A stretch of DNA of 33,864 nt from an uncultured Pelagibacteraceae bacterium (GCA_902536005.1 CACAVT010000009.1:1-33864), one strand, 5' to 3'. Counted from the stretch's first letter, positions 9,080 to 18,884 are shown. Program-made: numbers and translations. The notes: generated by a model not told the origin, from the sequence alone.

Positions 9080-9397
9080 ATGCTTACAAATTTTAAAGAC
9101 GAAGATTTTGATACTAAAATAAAAAATGAAGATGTTTCGGTCATTCAGTTTTCAGCTGAGTGGTGTGGTCCATGTAAGGCACTAAAACCAGTAATGGATA
9201 AATTATCTGATGAATATAAAGATAAGGCTGTTTTTTATTATGCTGATGTTGAGGATGGTGGAATTAACACAGGTTCAGCTGCTGGCATTAGAGGTGTTCC
9301 AACAGTTATTATCTATAAAAAAGGTGTTGAAGTAGATAGAAAAGTTGGTGGCGTTCCAGAAAGCCATATGAAAGAATTTTTAGATAAAAATATTTAA
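9080..9397 (+). CDS. trxA: Thioredoxin
   Basis: 105 aa; VIQFSAEWCGPCKALKPVMDKL, cis-Pro GVPTVIIYKKG. Confidence 0.93.
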   Translation: MLTNFKDEDFDTKIKNEDVSVIQFSAEWCGPCKALKPVMDKLSDEYKDKAVFYYADVEDGGINTGSAAGIRGVPTVIIYKKGVEVDRKVGGVPESHMKEFLDKNI

Positions 9398-10671
9398 TTT
9401 AAACTTAATACTTCAGCAGCCCCATACAAAGATCCTGTAATTAATAAAAGATCACCCTCTTTTAAATCAATTGATTTAATTGCTTGCTTGATATCTGGTT
9501 GATATTGAACATTGTTTATACTTTTAAATTTTTCTTTCAAATCTTTTCCACTAATAGAGTTAGGCTGAGTTTTTAAATCTACAGTAGTTATGGAAGAAAT
9601 ATCTTTGAAGTAACTGATATATTTTTCATGTTCTTTATTTGCCATCATTCCAATTATAACATGTTTGTTACAATCCAAGCTTTGAAGATATTCATTTAAT
9701 ACTTTAGCACCACCCTCGTTGTGGCTTCCGTCTACTATAAATCTATTATTTTTAACTAATTCTTTTAATTTACCAGATTTAATTTCCTGAAGTCTAGCTA
9801 AGCTAGATATTTTTTTAATACCTTTTTTTATGTGCTCATCTCTAATCTCAAGATCTAAAGTTCTAAGAGTTGCTATTGCAGTAGATATATTTTCTAATTG
9901 ATATTGACCAAGCACATTAGGCATAGGAAGTTTTAATCCACCAAATTTATCTTCATAGTAGAAGAAATCATTTTCATTAACTGAATAACTAAAATCATCA
10001 TTAAAAAATACTTTATTAGATTTATTTTGAGAGATAGTTTTTTTAATACAATCCATCGTCTCTTTAGTGCTTTGTTTGGCTACAATAATATTTGAATTTA
10101 AAAGTGTAGATGTTTTTTCAAATACAATTTGTTCGATTGTTTGTTTATCTTTTGGAAGCCAATCAAGATGATCTTTGCTTATAGAAGTAACAATACTTGC
10201 CAGATTAGTTTTAAGAATATTGACAGCATCAAAACGATGAAACAACCCGCTTTCTATTAAGTTAATTTTACCTTGATATTGTGCCGCTTTATAAAAAAAG
10301 CAAGCTGATAACATCTCAAAGACTGTGATTGGTTGATTATTATTAATTTTTTCAACTTCTTCCAATAAATCTGCTAACTCATCATCATTTAATTCCTTGT
10401 TGCTGAAAATAAACCTTTCATTAATTTTTTGAATATGTGGACTTGTGTAAACATTACATTCGAAATTTGCTTCTTTAAGAATTGAATAAGCAGCTTGAAT
10501 TGTTGAATTTTTACCATTAGTTCCTACAATTGATATTGCTTGAATTTTGTTTTGTGGATTTCCAAGTTTTTCACAAAGATTTTTAATTCTATCAAGTGAT
10601 AGGTCTATTTCTTTAGGATGCAACTTTTGAAAGTTGCTGAGAATCTTCCGAAGTTTCATTTTGTTCAGCAC
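9394..10671 (-). CDS. folC: Folylpolyglutamate synthase / dihydrofolate synthase (start may be 10659)
   Basis: 425 aa; LHPKEIDLSLDRIKNLCEKLGNPQNKIQAISIVGTNGKNSTIQAAYSIL, YTSPHIQKINERF, DGSHNEGGAKVL; downstream of accD as in many alphaproteobacteria. Confidence 0.93.
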   Translation of the reverse strand: MLNKMKLRKILSNFQKLHPKEIDLSLDRIKNLCEKLGNPQNKIQAISIVGTNGKNSTIQAAYSILKEANFECNVYTSPHIQKINERFIFSNKELNDDELADLLEEVEKINNNQPITVFEMLSACFFYKAAQYQGKINLIESGLFHRFDAVNILKTNLASIVTSISKDHLDWLPKDKQTIEQIVFEKTSTLLNSNIIVAKQSTKETMDCIKKTISQNKSNKVFFNDDFSYSVNENDFFYYEDKFGGLKLPMPNVLGQYQLENISTAIATLRTLDLEIRDEHIKKGIKKISSLARLQEIKSGKLKELVKNNRFIVDGSHNEGGAKVLNEYLQSLDCNKHVIIGMMANKEHEKYISYFKDISSITTVDLKTQPNSISGKDLKEKFKSINNVQYQPDIKQAIKSIDLKEGDLLLITGSLYGAAEVLSLN

Positions 10672-11542
10672 TTATATCAGAATTCTTCTTTAACAATATT
10701 GATAATAAAGTTCCAATTTTAGATGCAAGATCTTTACGCTCAACAATTAAATCAACAAAACCAGTTTTCTCAACATATTCACTTTTTTGAAAATCTTCAG
10801 GAAGTTCTTCTTTAACAGTTCCTTGAATTACTCTTGCACCTGCAAATGCAATTAAAGCTCCTGGTTCAGCAATATGAATATCCCCTAACATAGCGTATGA
10901 TGCTGTAATACCCCCAGCCGTTGGATCAGTTATACAAACTAAATATGGAAGTCCATTTTTCTTTAATTCATTAATTGCAAGTGTCGTTCTTGTCATTTGT
11001 GACAATGAAATTAAACTTTCCATCATTCTCATTCCACCACCAGCACTTATACACAAAAACGGTGTTTGATTTTCTATTGCATGTTGTATTCCATATAAAA
11101 AAGCTTCACCTTCCGCAGCTGCCATTGAAGCTCCTAAAAAATCAAAATCAGAAGCTACAGCTGTAATTTTAATATTATTTATAGTTCCAGAAACAACCAT
11201 CATTCCACATTCTAATCCTGTTTTTTTCCGGGCACTTTTTAATCTTTCTTTGTAAGGCTTGGAGTCTGTCCAATTTAGTGGATCGTCTTTTGGTATTGGA
11301 GTTTTGAAAATCTCATAATTATTTTTTCCAAACAAGATATCAAATCTTTGGTGTGGTTTTATTCTATGATGACGCTTACAATCTGGACATACCCACAAGT
11401 TTTCTTCTAAATCTTTTTTTAAGATAGGACCCTTGCAACAAGATGTCCAATCACTTTTTGCAATATCTTCTTTTGTAGCCCTTTCACGTATAGCAGTTTT
11501 AATTTTTTCACCTGCCTTTATAATCTTAGTTATCCAGTTCAT
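10613..11542 (-). CDS. accD: Acetyl-CoA carboxylase carboxyltransferase subunit beta
   Basis: 309 aa; MNWITK..., zinc-finger-like CCKGPILKKDLEENLWVCPDC, ASDFDFLGASMAAAEGE, TDPTAGGITASYAMLGDIHIAEPGALIAFAGARVI. Confidence 0.95.
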   Translation of the reverse strand: MNWITKIIKAGEKIKTAIRERATKEDIAKSDWTSCCKGPILKKDLEENLWVCPDCKRHHRIKPHQRFDILFGKNNYEIFKTPIPKDDPLNWTDSKPYKERLKSARKKTGLECGMMVVSGTINNIKITAVASDFDFLGASMAAAEGEAFLYGIQHAIENQTPFLCISAGGGMRMMESLISLSQMTRTTLAINELKKNGLPYLVCITDPTAGGITASYAMLGDIHIAEPGALIAFAGARVIQGTVKEELPEDFQKSEYVEKTGFVDLIVERKDLASKIGTLLSILLKKNSDISAEQNETSEDSQQLSKVAS

Positions 11543-12339
11543 TGAATTTTATTTTTTAACCTTTTTACGATATTAGTAACATTTGTGACCACATTTTGTC
11601 TCTTTTCAATTGATTTAGAGATTTCCTTACAAATTGCACTTCCAACAACCAAGCCATCAGCTTTTTTAAGAGATTGAATTGTTTTTTCTGTAATTCCAAA
11701 ACCAATAACAACTTTTTTTGATTTATTTTGTTTTTTTATTTTTTTATAATTTTCTAATATTTTCTTTGGGGATACTTTTAGCTTTCCACCCGTTGTAGAT
11801 AACATGCTTATATAATAAATCATCTCGTGTGAATCTTTTATGATTTTTTTTAGTCTTATCTGGGAAGTAGTTGGTGAAACCAATTGAATAAAATTAATTC
11901 CTTTTTTTTTGCATTTTGATGCAAAATTTCTATTTTCAGGATAAGGTAAGTCAACTACTATTAAACCATCAACTTTTGATTTTTTGCATTTTTTTAAAAA
12001 TTTATTCTCATTATATTGATAGATCATATTGTAATAGCCCATAAGTATAATTGGTTTATTTTTTTTTATTTTTTTAAAATTTTTTGCAATTGAAAATACA
12101 TCATTAATTTTAATACCATTTTTAATTGCCCGGTAAGCGCTTGTTTGTATTTGTCCTCCATCAGCTATAGGAGTGTTGTGTGGGAAACCTAATTCACAAA
12201 TATCTGCATAATTTGAAATTGATTTTAATATTTCTAAAGATTTTTTTTTAGTATTATCTCCAGCGACAGTATATGTCAGTAAAGCTGGTCTATTCTCTTT
12301 TTTTACAGCTGAGAAAGTTTTGCTGATTAATGAATTCAT
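11539..12339 (-). CDS. trpA: Tryptophan synthase alpha chain (divergent)
   Basis: 266 aa; CELGFPHNTPIADGGQIQTSAYRAIKNG, ILMGYYNMIYQYNENKFLKKCKKSKVDGLIVVDLPYPE; ATGA overlap with accD. Confidence 0.9.
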   Translation of the reverse strand: MNSLISKTFSAVKKENRPALLTYTVAGDNTKKKSLEILKSISNYADICELGFPHNTPIADGGQIQTSAYRAIKNGIKINDVFSIAKNFKKIKKNKPIILMGYYNMIYQYNENKFLKKCKKSKVDGLIVVDLPYPENRNFASKCKKKGINFIQLVSPTTSQIRLKKIIKDSHEMIYYISMLSTTGGKLKVSPKKILENYKKIKKQNKSKKVVIGFGITEKTIQSLKKADGLVVGSAICKEISKSIEKRQNVVTNVTNIVKRLKNKIQ

Positions 12340-13568
12340 TAATTTTTACCCAACCTCTGTCTTAAGATATCTCTATCTTTTTTAGCATCACCACAAGAGT
12401 TAACGATTATGATTGTGTCTTTGTTTAATTTTGGAGCAAGTTTTATCGCTTCAGCAAATGCATGACTAGGTTCTAAACTTGGATTAAGTTTCTCAAATTT
12501 AGTTACCATCACATGTGCTTTTAGTGCTTCTTCATCAGTTGCATAAGTGTATCTAGCTCGTTTTGTATCTTTTAAAAAACAATGTATTGGACTGACACCT
12601 GGATAATCCAATCCAGCACTAATTGACTCAGTGTCATTAATTTGACCTTCATTATTTTGACAAACGTAAGAAGCTGCACCGTGTAAAATTCCAATTTTGG
12701 CGTTTCTACTTAAAGGAGCTGCATGGAGTTTTGAGTTTTTTGGACCTCCAGCCTCTACACCAACTAACTCTATTTGTGATTTATTAAAATCTATAAATTC
12801 ACTCCAAAAACCATATGCTGAACTTCCACCACCCACGCAGTTAATTAATTTAATTTTTTTCGGAATTTTTTTGAATTCTTGTTTAATTTGTATTTTTAAT
12901 TCTTTTGAAATTTGTGCCGTACTCCATCCACAAATTTTTACAAATATATTTGGACCAACTGTACTTCCAACGCACATATGTGTAGTGTCACAATTTGATA
13001 CCCAATATCTCATACACTCACTTACTGCATCGACTAAGGTTTGACTGCCTGAATATACAGGAATTATTTCAGCACCATTTTTTCTCATAGCGTCACAATT
13101 TGGTTTTTGTCTCTTGATGTCTTTTGCACCCATGAAAATTTTACACTTCAGACCAAATTTCTTTGCAGCCATACTTAACATTTTACCAGCATAACCAGCA
13201 CCAGTGTCACCAACTATATATTTTTTCCCCATAGCCTTGCAAATTAAGGCGTGAACAGTCGCATTATATATTTTGTGAGCACCACCATTAGCTTCCGATA
13301 CAACTTTGGCCCATATTTGAGCACCGCCCAAATGAGTAGATAAATTTTCTAATTTTACAAATGATGTGGGTGATCCTATATAATTCTTAAAGTAATAATC
13401 TCTTTTTTTTATAAATTTCTTATTATTTCTTAGTTTTGAAAACTCCCTTGTTAGATCCTCAATAGGTTTTTTTAAAGTTTCAGGAATAAAACTTCCTCCA
13501 AACTTACCACCCCAAAAACCGTAACGATCATGCTGATCAATTAGAGGAATTTTTTTTTTAAGTCTCAT
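12339..13568 (-). CDS. trpB: Tryptophan synthase beta chain, atypical active site
   Basis: 409 aa; GKFGGSFIPETL, GAHKIYNA (PLP Lys), CVGGGSSAYGFW, SISAGLDYPGVSPIHCFLKD, PSLEPSHAFAEAIKLAP. Confidence 0.9.
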   Translation of the reverse strand: MRLKKKIPLIDQHDRYGFWGGKFGGSFIPETLKKPIEDLTREFSKLRNNKKFIKKRDYYFKNYIGSPTSFVKLENLSTHLGGAQIWAKVVSEANGGAHKIYNATVHALICKAMGKKYIVGDTGAGYAGKMLSMAAKKFGLKCKIFMGAKDIKRQKPNCDAMRKNGAEIIPVYSGSQTLVDAVSECMRYWVSNCDTTHMCVGSTVGPNIFVKICGWSTAQISKELKIQIKQEFKKIPKKIKLINCVGGGSSAYGFWSEFIDFNKSQIELVGVEAGGPKNSKLHAAPLSRNAKIGILHGAASYVCQNNEGQINDTESISAGLDYPGVSPIHCFLKDTKRARYTYATDEEALKAHVMVTKFEKLNPSLEPSHAFAEAIKLAPKLNKDTIIIVNSCGDAKKDRDILRQRLGKN

Positions 13569-14187
13569 TTTTTAATTTATTTAAATTTTTTAAAAAAATA
13601 TCTATTTTGGATTTATCTTTTAATCCAGAAGTTTCCAAGCCTCCAGATAAATCTAAATAATTGGCAATTTTTTCATAATTTTTTAGATTATCATCGAATT
13701 TTATATTACCTGCTAGCATTATTTCCTTGTTTAATTTGATATTTTTAATCAAGTCATGATCAAAGCTATGACTTTTTTCATAACCTTTACTATCAAATAA
13801 ATACATATCTGTTACGTCAGAAAATGACTTATGCCTAAGAACATCAGATTCATATTTTATTGTTAAGGCTGTAATAATTTTTTTTTTATATTTTTGTTTT
13901 ATATTTTTAATTGTATCAGGAGTACAGTCATACAATTGATAATAATCAAAAGGTAAACTTTTTATTTCCTCTAAAATCTCATTGTTAGGTTTTACTAAAA
14001 CAGCAACAAATTCACTTTTGTTTTTTTTAACATTTAATAATTCTTTTAAAGAGTTAAGCTCAACATATCTTGAGCTTTTTGGGTAATTAGAAATGAAGCC
14101 AATAAATTTTGGAGGATAGGGATGATTTATTATAAAATTTAAAGTATCAGAATCTTTTATACCACAAATCTTACAACCTTTGATCAT
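13558..14187 (-). CDS. trpF: Phosphoribosylanthranilate isomerase (divergent)
   Basis: 209 aa; KICGIKDSDTL, IGFISNYPKSSRYVE, LFDSKG, LDLSGGLETSGLKDKSKI; in trpF-trpB-trpA order. Confidence 0.85.
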   Translation of the reverse strand: MIKGCKICGIKDSDTLNFIINHPYPPKFIGFISNYPKSSRYVELNSLKELLNVKKNKSEFVAVLVKPNNEILEEIKSLPFDYYQLYDCTPDTIKNIKQKYKKKIITALTIKYESDVLRHKSFSDVTDMYLFDSKGYEKSHSFDHDLIKNIKLNKEIMLAGNIKFDDNLKNYEKIANYLDLSGGLETSGLKDKSKIDIFLKNLNKLKNET

Positions 14188-14876
14188 CTGTTTAAATGAT
14201 CAGCAAGTTTTTTGGCGTTATTTTTTATGTTACCTTTTGTTAGAGATCTTCCTATAACAATACCAGAAACCCTATTTTTAAAAGCTTGTTTAGGTGTCAC
14301 AATTCTCATTTGATCATTTGAACTATCACCAGGCAATCTTATTCCTGGAGTCATGATTAATAAATTTTTGTATCTTTTACGAATCATCAAAGCTTCTTGA
14401 GCAGAACAAACTATACCATCACATCCTGATTTTTTAATTAATGCAGCTTGTTTTAAAACCAACTGTTCAACATTTTTTGTGTGGCCTATTTCTTTGAGAG
14501 ATTTACTATTAAGACTCGTTAAGATTGTAACTCCTAAAATTTTTAAATCTTTGTTTACTTTTTTTGCTTTTTTTTTAATAGATTTAAGCATTTCAAAACC
14601 ACCATTTACATGCACTGTCATATATTTACATTTTTTTAAATCTTTTAAGCTATCAATTGCAGATAATGCTGTCTGGGGAATATCATTTATCTTTAAATCT
14701 AACCAAAAATCTTGTTTAAATTTTTCTAAAAATTTTCGTCCATTTTTAGAGTAAAAGAATTGAATACCAAATTTAGGAATTATTTTTAACTTATTTGAAT
14801 TAGTTTGATTAATTATTTTTTTTATTTTCTCTAGATTTGAAGTATCACAAGCAACAAAAATAAGTTTATTCTTCAT
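14184..14876 (-). CDS. pyrF: Orotidine 5'-phosphate decarboxylase
   Basis: 230 aa; FWLDLKINDIPQTALSAIDSL, MTVHVNGGFEML, TPGIRLPGDSSNDQMRIVTP, IVIGRSLTKG. Confidence 0.93.
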   Translation of the reverse strand: MKNKLIFVACDTSNLEKIKKIINQTNSNKLKIIPKFGIQFFYSKNGRKFLEKFKQDFWLDLKINDIPQTALSAIDSLKDLKKCKYMTVHVNGGFEMLKSIKKKAKKVNKDLKILGVTILTSLNSKSLKEIGHTKNVEQLVLKQAALIKKSGCDGIVCSAQEALMIRKRYKNLLIMTPGIRLPGDSSNDQMRIVTPKQAFKNRVSGIVIGRSLTKGNIKNNAKKLADHLNR

Positions 14877-15159
14877 TATTATTCAATTTTTTAAACAAGT
14901 CTTTTGACATTTTAAAGTGAATTGTTTTTTTTTCTGGAGTATTTACTTTTTCGCCAGTTTTGGGATTTCTCGATATTCTAGCTTTTTGGATGTTTGTAGA
15001 AAAAACTCCAAAACCTCTAAGTTCCACTCTGTCGCCTCTTTTTAAGGCTCTTTTAATCTCATTTAAAATAATATCTGTAAATTTTTCTAGGTCTTTTTTA
15101 AGAAAATTTGGGTAGTTATTAGAAAGTTGTTTTAGAAGCTTTGATTTTACAATAGCCAA
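14866..15159 (-). CDS. ihfB: Integration host factor subunit beta (HU/IHF family)
   Basis: 97 aa; RGDRVELRGFGVFSTNIQKARISRNPKTGEKVNTPEKKTIHFKMSKDL; adjacent to rpsA. Confidence 0.9.
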   Translation of the reverse strand: MAIVKSKLLKQLSNNYPNFLKKDLEKFTDIILNEIKRALKRGDRVELRGFGVFSTNIQKARISRNPKTGEKVNTPEKKTIHFKMSKDLFKKLNNNEE

Positions 15160-15176
15160 TTTAAATCTTTTAATTA

Positions 15177-16901
15177 TTATTTTTCTTCTTCTTTTTTCTT
15201 TAAATCCTCAGATAAAGATGAAAATGGTAGATTTTTCCCAGATCCTTCAGATCCATATTTTTCTAGAGCTTCTTTTTTTTCTATTTCTTCAAGAAGTTTA
15301 ATGCTTAGTGTCACTTTTCTTTTGTTTAAATCAAGCTCTGCTATAGCACAATCTAATTTTTCCCCACCCGTCCATCTGCTTGGACGAGCATCGGCAGAAT
15401 TTATTGCTATTGCTGATTTTTTAATTTGAAAATCCATTTGACATCCTTCTGGTCTAACAATTAAACCTTTGTTATCAGTAGAAATGACTTTAACTGTTAT
15501 AGTTTGATTCATTTTTTTATCCTTAAACCAATCGAAAGGATCTGTTTTTGTTTGTTTCAGTCCAACTCTTATTTTTTGTTCTGATGGTTTAATTTCTAAT
15601 ACTTTAACATTTATTTTTTCACCTTTTTTATATTTTAAAAGCTCTTCTTCACCATTGTTTAAATAAGTTAAATCATTACAATGTAAAAAAGCATCTACAT
15701 CTAAATCCTCAATTTTAACGAATAAAGAATATTCATTTTTATTTACAATTTCTCCCTCTACAATCGTATCAACTGGATATTTTTTCTCAAATGTTTCAAA
15801 AGGATTTTCTTTAGTAAGTCTGTGTGAAATAGCCACTCTTCTTTTCTCTTTATCAATTTCTGTTATTACACAGTCAATTTCATCTCCTACTTTAAACATT
15901 TTTTTTGCAGATATATTTTTCTTGGTCCAACTTAGTTCACTTGAATGAAGAAGAGTTGTTAAGCCTGGCTCCAATTCACAAAACGCACCGAAATCCATTA
16001 ACTTAACAACTTTTACTTTATAAGTTTTATTTAATTCATAATTTTCTATATGTTCAAATGGATCAGGTGAAAGTTGTTTAACAGAGCATCCAATTTGTAG
16101 CTTTTCTTTATCAACGCTTATAACTTTTAAATCATGTTTTTCACCAATATTGAAAACTTCATCTGGATGATTAACTCTTGAATAAGAAATTTCTTGTAAA
16201 TGAACTAATACATCTATTTCTCCATTTACATTAAAAAAGCATCCGAAGGAACTATAACCTTTGACTTCGGCGTTTTTAATTACATCACCAACTTTATATT
16301 TCTCAACAATTTTAGCTTTATCTTCTTTTTTAAATGAAGAAATAATTTCTCTTCTTGACACACACGCATTACCTCTAATTTTATCTAATTTTATTAACGC
16401 GAATTTTTGTGGCTCATTCATCAAATGACTAATATCTTTTAAAGGTTTATCACTAATTTGAGATCCTGGTAAAAACATTAAAGATCCAGTGTCTATATGT
16501 TCAACTATACACCCACCTTTGCATTTTGAAGTTATCTTTCCCATTATAGGTTCATTTTTTTCATAAGCCTCGACCAGTTTATCCCAGCCCTTAATTTTTT
16601 GAGCTTTACTTGCTGAGACCAACACTTCTCCATGTTTGTCCTCTATCTTTTCTAATAAAACTGGGATTGTTTCTCCTATTTTTATTTTTTCAGAAAGCCC
16701 CATACTTTTTAATTCATTGATATCTAATACTGGCTCTGATTTAAGACCCTCAACAAAAAGGAACACAAACTTTTCAGTTATTTTATTGATTTTTCCATCA
16801 ATTATTTTTCCTTCCTCAATTTGAATTTTTGATAGTTGAGTGCTTAGTAATTTCTCGAATTCTTGAGACGCTGGGTTTGAAAGATCCTTATAAATTTCCA
16901 T
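15177..16901 (-). CDS. rpsA: 30S ribosomal protein S1
   Basis: 574 aa with repeated S1 domains (VKGYSSFGCFFNVNGEIDVLVHLQEISY, VVKLMDFGAFCELEPGLTTLLHSSELSWTKK...). Confidence 0.95.
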   Translation of the reverse strand: MEIYKDLSNPASQEFEKLLSTQLSKIQIEEGKIIDGKINKITEKFVFLFVEGLKSEPVLDINELKSMGLSEKIKIGETIPVLLEKIEDKHGEVLVSASKAQKIKGWDKLVEAYEKNEPIMGKITSKCKGGCIVEHIDTGSLMFLPGSQISDKPLKDISHLMNEPQKFALIKLDKIRGNACVSRREIISSFKKEDKAKIVEKYKVGDVIKNAEVKGYSSFGCFFNVNGEIDVLVHLQEISYSRVNHPDEVFNIGEKHDLKVISVDKEKLQIGCSVKQLSPDPFEHIENYELNKTYKVKVVKLMDFGAFCELEPGLTTLLHSSELSWTKKNISAKKMFKVGDEIDCVITEIDKEKRRVAISHRLTKENPFETFEKKYPVDTIVEGEIVNKNEYSLFVKIEDLDVDAFLHCNDLTYLNNGEEELLKYKKGEKINVKVLEIKPSEQKIRVGLKQTKTDPFDWFKDKKMNQTITVKVISTDNKGLIVRPEGCQMDFQIKKSAIAINSADARPSRWTGGEKLDCAIAELDLNKRKVTLSIKLLEEIEKKEALEKYGSEGSGKNLPFSSLSEDLKKKEEEK

Positions 16902-17559
16902 TAATTTTATTTATATTCCTATCTATTATTTTTTTTATTTTTAAAAAGCATGCTCTTTTATTAAGCTTTGTGGTATTTATCAATAGTGAATCTTTTGTTT
17001 TCTTAAGTGGTGAGATTTTTCTATTTAGGTCACTTTTATCACGTTTTTTAATGCTTTTTAGAACTTCTGAATATGAAATTTTTTTTTTCAAATTTTTAAG
17101 CTCTTTATATCTTCTCAAAGCCCTAGTTTTTATATTTGCTGTTATATAAAACTTAAAATCTGCATCTGGAATTATATTGTAGGTTATATCTCTTCCATCT
17201 AGACATGATCCTTTATACTTTTTTGGTGGATTATAAGCAAAATTTAACTGAAAATAGTGAACTAATTTCCTAATTTTTTTTTGTTTTGCAATTATAGATG
17301 CCTCAATACCAACTTCATTTGATAACAAGTTCTTATTTGATAAGTCTACAATTTTTAGGGAATTAATTTTAGAACTGATAAATTTATAACCAAATTTTTT
17401 TGGATGTTTTATTTTTAAATATGCAATATATCTATAAATTTTACCGGTATCCAAATACATTAGATTGTAATGTTTAGATATAGCTTTCGCTAGCGTTCCT
17501 GCACCAGCTGCTGCAGGAGAGTCAATTGCGATTTTTAATATATCTTTTCTTTTAATCAT
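16888..17559 (-). CDS. cmk: Cytidylate kinase family protein, altered P-loop
   Basis: 223 aa between aroA and rpsA; IAIDSPAAAGAGTLAKAIS, YLDTGKIYRYIA, CLDGRDITYNIIPDADFKFYITANIKTRALRRYKEL, RDKSDLNRKISPLKKTKDSLLINTTKL. Confidence 0.9.
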   Translation of the reverse strand: MIKRKDILKIAIDSPAAAGAGTLAKAISKHYNLMYLDTGKIYRYIAYLKIKHPKKFGYKFISSKINSLKIVDLSNKNLLSNEVGIEASIIAKQKKIRKLVHYFQLNFAYNPPKKYKGSCLDGRDITYNIIPDADFKFYITANIKTRALRRYKELKNLKKKISYSEVLKSIKKRDKSDLNRKISPLKKTKDSLLINTTKLNKRACFLKIKKIIDRNINKINGNL

Positions 17560-18878
17560 TATTTCTTTAAATCGTTGATTATTTTTAAAAATTGTGGAAA
17601 TGAGGTTTTAATTGAATCTTTATTATGAATCCTCCATTCTCCTCCAAATGATAAAGCTGCAATAACAGAAGTCATAAACACCCTATGATCTTTTAAATAA
17701 TTTTTTATTATAATTTTTTTATCAATATTTAAATTTGGATTACCATAAATTTTAATTGAGTCATTTGTAGAAACTGTTTTTATACCCATTTTATTTAAAA
17801 TTTTCTCACCCCATATAAGCCTGGGACTCTCTTTCTGATTTAATTCACTCAAACCTTTAAAATAAGATACACCTTTTGCTTTTGCTGCAACTAAAAATAT
17901 TACTAAAAATTCGTCTATTGCTCCGCTGTTTAATTTTGATGGACAGTTAATTGCTTTTATAAATTTTGGGCTTTTAATTTCTATATCAGCTATCTTTTCT
18001 CCTTTATAAAATTTTTTTTTCAGAAGATTAATTTTTATACCCATTTTATTTAAAATTGTGATTATCCCGATTCTGGAGGGATTTATATTTACATTCTTTA
18101 TTATTAATTTTGAATTTTCAGATAGTGCCACTAAAACCATAAAAAATGAACTAGAGCTAATGTCAGCTGGAATTTGATAATTTAATTTCTTAATTTTTTT
18201 AACTTTATTTATTCTTATTTCATCATATTGTTTTTTATTTATGACTTTGACTGGTAAATTTAAATATTTACATAAAAGTTCTGTATGATTTCTGGATTTT
18301 TTTGCTTTGATAAATGTTGTGCCTTGTGTCCTCAATCCTGCAAAAATTACCGCACTTTTACACTGAGCAGATCCTTTATTTTCATAATAATTAATTGGTT
18401 TTAATTTATTTGATCCATTTATAGTTAGTGGTAAATTTTTATTATTTCTTAATTTAAATTTTACACCAAATTTAGTTAATGGATCTGAAATTCTCTTAAA
18501 GTCTCTTTTTGATAAGCTTTTGTCTCCTATTAATTTAATTGGATAAGTTGTATTAACTAACAAGCCAAGAATAAGCCTTCCAAGTGTTCCTGAATTTTCT
18601 GCATTAATTTTTAGATTTTTTTTATAAATAAACCCATCAACTCCTTTGCCATATACAATACAATTTGTTTTATTTATGGTTACTTTTATACCAAGTTTTC
18701 TAACTGAATTTATTGCAGCTAAAACATCTTCTGACATTAGTAAATTTTTTGCTTTGCTTGTGCCGCTTGATAAGGAGGATAGCAAAACCCATCTAACACT
18801 AATACTTTTATCTCCACTTACAATTATAGATTTATTAAATTTCTTAATTTTTTTTTTAAAAACGATAGAGTTTGTCAT
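17559..18878 (-). CDS. aroA: 3-phosphoshikimate 1-carboxyvinyltransferase
   Basis: 439 aa; VSGDKSISVRWVLLSSLSSGTS, ENSGTLGRLILGLL, GSAQCKSAVIFAGL, DHRVFMTSVIAAL. Confidence 0.95.
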   Translation of the reverse strand: MTNSIVFKKKIKKFNKSIIVSGDKSISVRWVLLSSLSSGTSKAKNLLMSEDVLAAINSVRKLGIKVTINKTNCIVYGKGVDGFIYKKNLKINAENSGTLGRLILGLLVNTTYPIKLIGDKSLSKRDFKRISDPLTKFGVKFKLRNNKNLPLTINGSNKLKPINYYENKGSAQCKSAVIFAGLRTQGTTFIKAKKSRNHTELLCKYLNLPVKVINKKQYDEIRINKVKKIKKLNYQIPADISSSSFFMVLVALSENSKLIIKNVNINPSRIGIITILNKMGIKINLLKKKFYKGEKIADIEIKSPKFIKAINCPSKLNSGAIDEFLVIFLVAAKAKGVSYFKGLSELNQKESPRLIWGEKILNKMGIKTVSTNDSIKIYGNPNLNIDKKIIIKNYLKDHRVFMTSVIAALSFGGEWRIHNKDSIKTSFPQFLKIINDLKK

Positions 18879-18884
18879 CTAGAT

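Noticed and set aside
12697-13044. 115-aa ORF antisense to trpB
   Set aside because: Shadow ORF within trpB; no domain or independent signal.
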